Positions 8,481 to 13,842 of a stretch of DNA of 43,249 nt are shown piece by piece. The DNA is from Candidatus Saccharimonadota bacterium (GTDB taxonomy: Bacteria; Patescibacteriota; Saccharimonadia; Saccharimonadales; Saccharimonadaceae). Numbering within the stretch: the first letter of the stretch is position 1; every line of letters starts with the position of its first letter. Below the pieces are notes generated by a model. The model did not search any database, was not told where the DNA came from, and saw only the letters and a list, made by a program, of their open reading frames with translations. Made by a program: the position numbers and the translations under genes. Location: NCBI GenBank assembly GCA_017516075.1, contig JAFWDS010000007.1, forward strand, positions 1 through 43,249, given 5' to 3'.

Positions 8481-8855
8481 ATGCACATTAGGTTTCAGGA
8501 GGCTAAAAACATTCTTGAGAAAAAAGCGTACGATTGGGCCGTAAAAGAGCAAGAACGGATGGGTTGCATGGCGGAACCAATTTCGCTAAAATTCGATTCT
8601 GATTTTTTGACATCAGATAGAGACAGCTGCATCGTTTCGGTCTTTTACGATCAGGTAACCAAAAAGGCAATATTGAGACGCGATTGGCTTGACGACATGG
8701 GAATAAAATATAACATTCTCACAAATTTAGATGAAATCAAACAAGTTGCGCCAAAGTCTGCAGCACACATGCTAAGTAATGGCATGAAGTTATTTCGCTA
8801 TTATGATGGACATACTGGTGGAGTCACCAGAAAAATGGAAAAAGAATGGATTTAG
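8481..8855 (+). CDS. Hypothetical protein, 124 aa
   Basis: I do not recognise a family. The protein is soluble and mixed alpha/beta, with an N-terminal helix rich in Lys and Glu (EAKNILEKKAYDWAVKEQERMG), a strand pair SCIVSVFYDQVTKKAILRRDWLDD, and a C-terminus YYDGHTGGVTRKMEKEWI. There is no signal peptide or membrane segment. A strong SD site GGGGGTGAG lies 12 bases before ATG. It has its own consensus promoter and a strong terminator, so it is a single-gene unit. It is the first gene inside the inverted-repeat block and convergent with the 121-aa gene. It could be a mobile-element accessory gene; the function is unknown. Confidence 0.7.
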   Translation: MHIRFQEAKNILEKKAYDWAVKEQERMGCMAEPISLKFDSDFLTSDRDSCIVSVFYDQVTKKAILRRDWLDDMGIKYNILTNLDEIKQVAPKSAAHMLSNGMKLFRYYDGHTGGVTRKMEKEWI

Positions 8856-8885
8856 CAAAAAGGGCTCATTGGAGCCCTTTTCTTA
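8856..8885. terminator. Bidirectional terminator
   Basis: GGGCTC-ATTG-GAGCCC (8862-8877) with A5 before and T4 after. It serves the 124-aa gene on plus and the 121-aa gene on minus. Confidence 0.9.
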
Positions 8886-8895
8886 TTGCCTAATT

Positions 8896-9261
8896 TTATG
8901 CCGTCTTTCGCCAATTATCAGGTTCATTAGCTCTTGAATCTTCTGGTGTACTATGCATGAAGCCTTGAGAGTCTTGATAAACTCTACCGGCAGGTTTTTG
9001 CTCGATTTGCTCAGCCGGAAGCTCACTGGCACTCAGTGATTGACTACCAATTTTTTGAGCATTGCTTCTAGGCGTCGACTCATCATCCAGCTCGGATAAA
9101 AGTTTATCTAAAAGCGATTTTACCTCTTCAATTCGAGTTCTGATTTTTTCGTTATCAGGTTTCCTTTCCTGCTCAGATTCTAGTTGGCTTAGTTCGTCTA
9201 CTGACTGGTCAAAGGATTCCTCCCTGACCTCATCTACTGGTGATTTATTTATGTTTTCCAT
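8896..9261 (-). CDS. Hypothetical acidic coiled-coil protein, 121 aa
   Basis: I do not recognise a family. The sequence is strongly acidic and hydrophilic, with a predicted coiled coil around residues 40-62 (IRTRIEEVKSLLDKLLSEL) between disordered Ser/Glu/Pro-rich segments. No signal peptide or membrane segment is seen. On the minus strand a -10 box TATGATATAAT lies about 23 bases before a strong SD AAAGGAGA and ATG. It lies inside the inverted-repeat block, convergent with the 124-aa gene and sharing its terminator. Its composition fits a scaffold or phage-type accessory protein, but this is only a guess. Confidence 0.65.
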   Translation of the reverse strand: MENINKSPVDEVREESFDQSVDELSQLESEQERKPDNEKIRTRIEEVKSLLDKLLSELDDESTPRSNAQKIGSQSLSASELPAEQIEQKPAGRVYQDSQGFMHSTPEDSRANEPDNWRKTA

Positions 9262-9386
9262 TGTATTATCTCCTTTCTTATTAGAATTATATCATATAAG
9301 TGTCTAGCTACGATGATTAAACCACGCGACAATATCTCCATCCAGCCGCTCCAGAACCCCCTACTCAACCATACGGGGTTATTTTC

Positions 9387-9495
9387 TTGACTTTTTTAGA
9401 TGTTTATGTTATAATGAAAACATTGAGGTTGCCGCAATCATTGCCGCCCCTCAAAATATAGCGCCGGCGGGCCTAAAACGTAGGAGGTATAAACC
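9387..9495 (+). promoter_or_regulatory. Consensus promoter and structured leader of the 248-aa gene
   Basis: TTGACT (9387-9392), a 17-base spacer and TATAAT (9410-9415). The leader of about 74 bases begins with a hairpin TTGAGG...CCTCAA (about 9424-9457) that contains a direct repeat TTGCCGC, then a GCCGGCGGGC segment, and ends in AGGAGGT 8 bases before the TTG start. I do not recognise a known riboswitch class. Confidence 0.65.
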
Positions 9496-10242
9496 TTGAG
9501 TTTATACGGAAATTTTACACTTAAGGAATGGTTGGCTCTTCACTGCGCTACGAAGGATATCGACGATCTCTTTCGTAAAGCTCTGAGGGACAACGACGAA
9601 CCCATGGCAGTGCTTGCACTTGCCGAACTCATCAAACGTGGCGATATTGACCTCATCACATATGCCATCCAGGAGGCTACAGACGCCGGATATTTTGTCC
9701 TTGGTTCGCACTTCTCGACCGTTTTCGCAAATGCTTTAACGCAGTGCGGCGATCGTGATCCGATTCTGAGGCGTATCAGCAAAAATGTCCGCCGAAAGGG
9801 TTTCTGGCCCAGAACGGCGGCAGAATTGCTTGATGGCACTGATTTCGCAAATTGTGAACGTCCGACGACGAAGAACAACGTGCGCAGCCTCGACAGCAGG
9901 CTTGATCAGTTTCTGGAAAGCTTCATGCGGAACGGATGGTTCTCGGTAGAATTCGGTTTCTTTACCCCTGGTACCGAGTGGGACCCGCACTGTAAAGAGA
10001 TGGCCACCATCAATACTGGCGAGCACTACAATCTCGCCATCAAGGACGGATTCATCCTGAACAGAGAGGAAATCCCAAATGTCCTCGGCATTCTCGACGC
10101 AGCAGGCATCACAAATGCCCTCCCGGCGTTTAGAGGTAATGAGCTGGATCTCTACACTCTTGATGACGACGGGAACTGGGTAGGTTCTGAGGAAGCAAGA
10201 GAAGAGAATTTCTTCTACATGACTTTCTACTCCGCAGAGTAA
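9496..10242 (+). CDS. Hypothetical protein, 248 aa
   Basis: I do not recognise a family. The start is TTG, chosen because AGGAGGT is ideally placed 8 bases upstream. Residues 1-115 look all-helical and repeat-like (FTLKEWLALHC, AVLALAELIKRGDIDLITY, HFSTVFANALTQ), similar in feel to HEAT-type or phage regulatory helices. Residues 145-248 are beta-rich: RNGWFSVEFGFFTPGTEWDP, then an acidic end LYTLDDDGNWVGSEE. No signal peptide is seen. Codon choice (more GAC, ATC, CTC and AAC) differs from neighbouring genes. It has its own strong promoter, structured leader and terminator inside the inverted-repeat block, which suggests an acquired gene. Confidence 0.7.
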   Translation: MSLYGNFTLKEWLALHCATKDIDDLFRKALRDNDEPMAVLALAELIKRGDIDLITYAIQEATDAGYFVLGSHFSTVFANALTQCGDRDPILRRISKNVRRKGFWPRTAAELLDGTDFANCERPTTKNNVRSLDSRLDQFLESFMRNGWFSVEFGFFTPGTEWDPHCKEMATINTGEHYNLAIKDGFILNREEIPNVLGILDAAGITNALPAFRGNELDLYTLDDDGNWVGSEEAREENFFYMTFYSAE

Positions 10243-10277
10243 AACCATTCTTTAAGGTGTAGCACCTTGCAAAATGT

Positions 10278-10305
10278 CCCTGGCAGCCAGCCAGGGCTTT
10301 TTGTT
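10278..10305 (+). terminator. Terminator of the 248-aa gene
   Basis: CCCTGGC-AGCCA-GCCAGGG then CTTTTTG. It closely resembles in sequence the terminator at 11111-11141. Confidence 0.92.
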
Positions 10306-10352
10306 TACAGAGGTAATATTTGTTTTTTTTAGAAGAAAAGTGCTAATGTGTA

Positions 10353-10381
10353 TTGACAAATTAAAGCACTTATGCTATAAT
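10353..10381 (+). promoter_or_regulatory. Consensus promoter of the leader peptide and sigma-like gene
   Basis: TTGACA (10353-10358), a 17-base spacer and TATAAT (10376-10381) inside TATGCTATAAT. The leader to the main gene is about 170 bases. It starts with a TTGAGC...GCTCAA hairpin (about 10389-10408), like the leader of the gene at 9496. Confidence 0.85.
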
Positions 10382-10432
10382 ATAGTGTATTGAGCAATAG
10401 GGCTCAAATCTAACACCAAGGAGGTGAGTACA

Positions 10433-10501
10433 TTGAAAGTTTTAAGAAAGGAGAATTTTCTGTTTTTGGGCTTTTGCCCCTTATTTCCTATTTCATTTTA
10501 G
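10433..10501 (+). CDS. Putative 22-residue leader peptide
   Basis: A TTG start lies 7 bases after AAGGAGGTG. The 22 codons encode a basic start (MKVLRKEN) followed by a Phe/Leu/Pro-rich stretch, FLFLGFCPLFPISF, and TAG. Internal hairpin GGGC/GCCC (about 10468-10479) and a strong hairpin around the stop (10495-10515, ATTTTAGGC/GCCTAAAAT) follow. The arrangement looks like translation-dependent attenuation of the downstream sigma-like gene. The peptide might also act by itself as a small hydrophobic product. Confidence 0.5.
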   Translation: MKVLRKENFLFLGFCPLFPISF

Positions 10502-10515
10502 GCTACGCCTAAAAT
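10495..10515 (+). promoter_or_regulatory. Hairpin at the end of the leader peptide ORF
   Basis: ATTTTAGGC-TAC-GCCTAAAAT overlaps the leader stop codon. There is no U-tract, so it is not a simple terminator. A ribosome at the stop codon would melt it, a plausible translational switch. Confidence 0.5.
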
Positions 10516-10559
10516 TTCACATAGATTCACTTCGAACATAGTTTATGGAGGAAAAACAC

Positions 10560-11045
10560 TTGAAGAAACCATCAAACGAAGTATTGAAAATCGAAGATAG
10601 CACAAACAACGTTATTGTGGAGGTAGAAAACATGGCAAAAACTCAGAAGTCCCTATTTATCGACATTATGACTCTGTGCGTTTGGAGGCTTTATGCAGCT
10701 ATTCTTGGCTCATCACCGATAATGAGTCGCGAAGAACTCTTTTCCGGTGATAAACCAGCCGTCAGCAGCGATGAGTTTGAAAAACTGACAGCGATTATAG
10801 ACACTTTACCGATGAAGGCTCGAGTCGTATTGGTCTTGCGTTTCGGACTTATGGATGGGAAGGCTAGAAGCCTCGAAGACGTCGGCAAGGAGCTTAATAT
10901 TACTTGTGAACGCGCTAGGCAGCTCGAGGCGAAAGCCCTGAGGATAATGCGAAGCCCCAGTCGGCTATGCAAACTTCCGGCACTCTTCGGATTTGTTCCC
11001 CCAGTGGAACCAAAATCGGACATTGAAGATGTCAATGCTATATGA
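10560..11045 (+). CDS. Stand-alone sigma-70 region 4 protein
   Basis: About 161 residues. The C-terminal half is a clear sigma-70 region 4: [32 protein letters not shown], then [20 protein letters not shown], matching the housekeeping pattern 'LRFGL.DG..RTLEEVG...VTRER.RQ.E.KAL..LR.P'. In sigma factors this region binds the -35 element and the RNA polymerase beta flap. Region 2, which melts the -10 element, is absent, so the protein cannot act as a normal sigma factor. It may pair with a separate region 2 protein, modify polymerase, or inhibit. Three in-frame starts are possible: ATG 10545 without SD, TTG 10560 and ATG 10632, the last two each 8 bases after GGAGG. The segment before 10632 has no recognised homology. 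Confidence 0.75.
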   Translation: MKKPSNEVLKIEDSTNNVIVEVENMAKTQKSLFIDIMTLCVWRLYAAILGSSPIMSREELFSGDKPAVSSDEFEKLTAIIDTLPMKARVVLVLRFGLMDGKARSLEDVGKELNITCERARQLEAKALRIMRSPSRLCKLPALFGFVPPVEPKSDIEDVNAI

Positions 11046-11087
11046 CATTAGCATGGCGAAACGTTAACCCTCCCTTTCTTAAAATAA

Positions 11088-11141
11088 TTGCTCTTATTAT
11101 TTTAAGAGCAAAAAGTCCCCGGCAACCAGTCGGGGCTTTTT
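11088..11141 (+). terminator. Tandem hairpin terminator of the sigma-like gene
   Basis: A first hairpin TTGCTCTTA/TAAGAGCAA (11088-11111) is followed by AAAAGTCCCCG...CGGGGCTTTTT (11111-11141). Confidence 0.88.
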
Positions 11142-11260
11142 GCTATGGCAAGGGAAAATGTTTTTTTATTTTCTGGCAGGGCGAGCGGGGCGCCCTCAAG
11201 ACAAGCGAGTTCGGATTCAAGGATTTTCGAAGGCTAGGCGGGGGCAGCCTGCGAAAATCC
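11142..11260. other. Non-coding spacer with a 14-bp hairpin
   Basis: No gene is supported. A strong stem (GGATTTTCG-A-AGGCT against AGCCT-G-CGAAAATCC) spans 11221-11260, directly beside the right inverted repeat. Base composition is GC-richer than its surroundings. Confidence 0.5.
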
Positions 11261-11316
11261 GATCTATTTATCATAAGTAGTAAAATAAGTTCGAGCGGAA
11301 TTATAAAACCGCACCA
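11261..11316 (-). repeat. Right copy of the 56-bp inverted repeat
   Basis: Reverse complement of 8291-8346 with two differences that preserve a small stem. Identity stops sharply at both ends. Confidence 0.85.
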
Positions 11317-11322
11317 GATTTG

Positions 11323-11350
11323 AAAGAGCTACGGGCTCTTTAATTTTTTT
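11323..11350 (+). terminator. Terminator-like hairpin
   Basis: AAAGAGC-TACGG-GCTCTTT then AATTTTTTT. No gene directly precedes it, so it may insulate the surface-protein gene or mark the end of a transcript from the repeat. Confidence 0.7.
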
Positions 11351-11386
11351 GACAGAGGGACTCGTTAATATACTAAAACTACAATA

Positions 11387-11405
11387 GTGTGTTATAATAA
11401 GCTTA
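11387..11405 (+). promoter_or_regulatory. Extended -10 promoter of the FISUMP gene
   Basis: TGTGTTATAAT with hexamer 11393-11398; start near 11405, then an 18-base leader containing a weak SD AGGA before ATG 11423. Confidence 0.65.
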
Positions 11406-11422
11406 TACTAAACAGGACATAC

Positions 11423-12919
11423 ATGCCAATGGCAAAGACTAAAAAAGTAAACCCAAACAAAACTATCCTAGGCAGTCTATCTGTGGCTACTATTCTTTCT
11501 GGTCTAGCATTATCTTTTGCATTTGTTTCTGCCGATGACGTAATAGATGAGATTAACATCACTGTCCCAGTCTCCTGTTCCCTTTCTGGTGTTGGTATGA
11601 ATACTCATAATGCTACTATTAATAATGGACAATCTAACTCTGCTATTGGTGAAACTACTATCAAAGCTTTCTGTAATGATACTAATGGTTTTGCTATTTA
11701 TGTTATAGGCTATACAGATAATGAAGATGGTAAAAATGTTTTAACTAGCTCTACACTAGGTTCTGAGCATGATATAGCTACTGGTACTGCTACTTCAGGT
11801 AATACATCTAATTGGGCTATGAAACTATCTACTATCACCAGCCCAGCCCCAACCTACCCTATTATTATTGCTGGTAGTACCGATGATACCGACAAAGAGC
11901 AAGGTGACCCAGACTACAGCACTTTCCAGGCAGTCCCAGACGACTACGAAAAAGTTGCCTACCGTACATCAGCCACCGATACCGGCGCCAATGCCGAAGG
12001 AACTACTCTCACCACCACCTACCAAGCTTATATATCTAAAACCCAACCTGCCGGTACCTATACCGGCCAGGTTAAATACACCCTTATACATCCACATAAT
12101 GCAACCAAACCAATTAAACCAGTCACCATCGCTACCGCTGAATATCTCCAAGAAGTCAATTCTTGCCCAGCCGACCTCCCAGAAGAGCAAGTCTACACTT
12201 TGAAAGATTCCCGTGACGAGCAAGAATACAAAGTCGCTAAGCTAAAAGACGGCAAATGCTGGATGGTGGAAAATCTCAATATTGCTGGCGGCGCCGCTCT
12301 TTCTAGTGAAGATACTGACTTTGATTCTAGCTATGAACTTCCAACTTCGGATGGTTGGACCGTATCTAATAACACATTGATACTCCCAGATTCCGATACC
12401 CCAGGAACAGATCCAAGACCCTATGTCTATAATAGCAACAATGACGATTGCAGCAACAACCAACCATGTTATTCTTATTATTCATGGTTCGCTGCTACGG
12501 CTGGCTCGAATAGTACAATCAGTGTAGGTGCAAATGCCCCATTTAGTATTTGTCCTAAGGGGTGGCATTTGCCAAATATTGGAGTTGCCGATGATACTAC
12601 TAATCCATCAACTGATTTCGGCAATCTTGTTATTAGCTACGGTGGCTCTGCGGAAATTCCGTTTTATTATTCAGAAACCAATCCTACGGGTGCAGCGATG
12701 TATAACAATCTCGGTCCTGACTCTATTCCGAACTTTCAATTGGCCGGTGGTTACATGTTTGAGCAATTCCAAACAAATAACAGATATCAGTCTTCTACCA
12801 TGTCTTCAAATAATGGGGATATCACTAGGGTCCTTTCAATTGATGTCGACCATCTAAGCATTGCAAACAATTACAATTTCATGGCATTTCCAGTCCGCTG
12901 CCTCCTCAAAACCAACTAA
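11423..12919 (+). CDS. Secreted FISUMP-domain surface protein
   Basis: A 498-residue secreted protein. The signal peptide covers about residues 1-37, ending near FVSADD. An N-terminal beta domain (about 40-230) has a two-Cys pattern and the segment DIATGTATSGNTSNWAMK, which is identical to one in the protein at 33686-35521. The C-terminal half is a Fib_succ_major (FISUMP) domain: YTLKDSRDEQEYKVAKLKDG-KCWMVENLN, then ICPKGWHLPN, and a closing FPVRCL. FISUMP domains are common on CPR and Fibrobacter surface proteins; their ligand is unknown. No membrane anchor or LPxTG is present, so retention may be non-covalent. GC content and wobble use shift from A/T-rich at the start to GC-richer in the middle. 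Confidence 0.85.
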   Translation: MPMAKTKKVNPNKTILGSLSVATILSGLALSFAFVSADDVIDEINITVPVSCSLSGVGMNTHNATINNGQSNSAIGETTIKAFCNDTNGFAIYVIGYTDNEDGKNVLTSSTLGSEHDIATGTATSGNTSNWAMKLSTITSPAPTYPIIIAGSTDDTDKEQGDPDYSTFQAVPDDYEKVAYRTSATDTGANAEGTTLTTTYQAYISKTQPAGTYTGQVKYTLIHPHNATKPIKPVTIATAEYLQEVNSCPADLPEEQVYTLKDSRDEQEYKVAKLKDGKCWMVENLNIAGGAALSSEDTDFDSSYELPTSDGWTVSNNTLILPDSDTPGTDPRPYVYNSNNDDCSNNQPCYSYYSWFAATAGSNSTISVGANAPFSICPKGWHLPNIGVADDTTNPSTDFGNLVISYGGSAEIPFYYSETNPTGAAMYNNLGPDSIPNFQLAGGYMFEQFQTNNRYQSSTMSSNNGDITRVLSIDVDHLSIANNYNFMAFPVRCLLKTN

Positions 12920-12958
12920 CCACCATCCAGGCGCCAAATTGCCTACATTTTCCATAAA

Positions 12959-12975
12959 AGCGTTATAATACTCAC
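12959..12975 (+). promoter_or_regulatory. Leaderless promoter of the acidic 73-aa gene
   Basis: GCGTTATAAT with hexamer 12964-12969 and a 6-base gap to ATG 12976. Confidence 0.7.
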
Positions 12976-13197
12976 ATGGATCAATATACAATCGATGAAA
13001 TTGAAGAATTTGGCGTGGAAGACGGCACTTTTGATAAAGATAACAAAATGCCGTACGAGTCAAGCTTTGGCTCATCCGTAGATCTCTCCGACCTCACCGA
13101 CGAGCAGCTCGAAGTCTACAAAATGGGCTACGACGCCGGCGCCGGCGATTACGACCTTTACGGCCCCGACGATGATGAAGAAGAGGATGACTGGTAA
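12976..13197 (+). CDS. Small acidic protein, 73 aa
   Basis: I do not recognise a family. The protein is very acidic, starting MDQYTIDEIEEFGVEDG, with a central helix DLSDLTDEQLEVYKMGYDAGAGDY and ending in a run of Asp/Glu and a Trp (PDDDEEEDDW). No signal or membrane segment. The leaderless promoter and clean start argue that it is real. It is followed 15 bases later by a 36-residue zinc-ribbon gene on the same strand, so the pair may be one transcript. Possibly a regulatory or nucleic-acid-mimic protein, but this is inference only. Confidence 0.75.
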   Translation: MDQYTIDEIEEFGVEDGTFDKDNKMPYESSFGSSVDLSDLTDEQLEVYKMGYDAGAGDYDLYGPDDDEEEDDW

Positions 13198-13212
13198 ATA
13201 AGCTCTCTTTCT

Positions 13213-13323
13213 GTGAACGACACTTGCGACATCTGCGGCGCACCCCTCGCTCCCGAAGACAAACTAATTCACCTTTGCAAAATCTGCCAATCTATGCAAT
13301 TCGAAGATGAGCAAAACTCATAA
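13213..13323 (+). CDS. Small zinc-ribbon protein, 36 aa
   Basis: A GTG-started ORF of 36 codons encodes two CxxC knuckles: TCDICGAPLAPEDKLIHLCK and then CKICQSMQF. The C-x2-C-x13-C-x2-C spacing is typical of a small treble-clef or zinc-ribbon fold that binds one zinc ion. It is too short for most gene callers. There is no SD site, and expression may rely on coupling to the acidic gene 15 bases upstream. The acidic tail DEQNS resembles neighbours in charge. The fold assignment is inference from Cys spacing. Confidence 0.6.
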   Translation: MNDTCDICGAPLAPEDKLIHLCKICQSMQFEDEQNS

Positions 13324-13336
13324 TCCCATCAAACTC

Positions 13337-13374
13337 TTGACGGAATCTGCTACCATTATATATAATGGTAGCAG
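13337..13374 (+). promoter_or_regulatory. Promoter with a perfect 28-bp palindrome over the -10 box
   Basis: TTGACG (13337-13342), an 18-base spacer and TATAAT (13361-13366). Bases 13347-13374 are a perfect palindrome of two 14-base arms (first arm CTGCTACCATTATA) that covers the -10 box and the start site, so it is probably an operator for a dimeric repressor. Confidence 0.65.
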
Positions 13375-13460
13375 ATGGTAGGCCTAGTCTAGAATCCTAC
13401 CGTGATTGGATAAGTGGTTAGTCCTCGTTTTCTACGACGAGGACAACCTTTTTAGTTTTT
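13373..13460 (+). ncRNA. Putative small RNA of about 85 bases
   Basis: The predicted start is near 13373. A first hairpin GGTAGG...CCTACC (about 13377-13401) is followed by a linker and a strong terminator stem: GGTT-A-GTCCTCGT (13416-13428) pairs with ACGAGGAC-AACC (13437-13448), then TTTTTAGTTTTT. There is no ORF with an SD site in it. It is antisense to the 3' part of the small ORF at 13418-13504, so it could act as an antisense regulator. No known RNA family was recognised. Confidence 0.5.
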
Positions 13461-13504
13461 GGTTTGCGCCGTAATTTGAAATAAAAGTAAAACTCTAATT
13501 CCAT
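13418..13504 (-). CDS. Putative small basic peptide, 28 aa
   Basis: An ATG with an excellent SD (AAAGGAGGTGCGCT-ATG) opens 28 codons: an N-terminal aromatic stretch MELEFYFYFKL, a basic centre RRKPKTKK and a hydrophobic/acidic end VVLVVENED. The long minus-strand leader holds ACCTCCTTT (plus 13623-13631), a perfect 9-base complement of the SD. The plus-strand RNA at 13373-13460 overlaps its 3' end. This matches type I toxin-antitoxin architecture, but the peptide is not a classic membrane toxin, so the ORF remains tentative. Confidence 0.4.
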   Translation of the reverse strand: MELEFYFYFKLRRKPKTKKVVLVVENED

Positions 13505-13690
13505 AGCGCACCTCCTTTCTGTGTTTGTTTTTGCACCCCGGGAGGACGGCAGCCAAGGCGTATCTAGAAAACCAACGCATAAATCCCCCCTTTACGGAGC
13601 AGGCACACCGCACCAAAGCGTCAAAGGAGGTCGTTACCTGCTCACGTCATAGGGGAATCTATGATGTTCGCAAACTAAAACTTCTCCAAC
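13505..13690 (-). promoter_or_regulatory. Structured leader with anti-SD sequence
   Basis: On the minus strand it contains a hairpin CATAGATTCCCCTATG (13652-13667), a stem GAGCAGG/CCTGCTC (about 13596-13645) that holds the anti-SD ACCTCCTTT, and a GCGT/ACGC stem. A weak promoter-like pair, TTGCAA with TTAGAT 17 bases later, lies near 13695-13725. The rest of the stretch to 13842 shows no gene. Confidence 0.4.
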
Positions 13691-13842
13691 CCGCCACCAT
13701 CTAAACATACCCCGATAAATATTGCAACCCCAAATCCCTCAAAATGAAAGCATGAACAATTTGCCCTCTGTAAAATCACCTATTCCTCTCCCGTCTAATT
13801 AAACCACAACCTCATTCAAAACCACCACAATCGTAAACTAAT

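Noticed and set aside
8017-11316. Integration of the accessory block into tRNA-Leu with a duplicated 3' end
   Set aside because: No second copy of the tRNA-Leu 3' end was found near the right border, so a tRNA attachment site is not supported.
13380-13450. A possible tRNA in the small RNA region because of GGATAAGTGGTTAGTCC
   Set aside because: No acceptor or T-arm is present, and the 3' stem ends in a T-run typical of a terminator.
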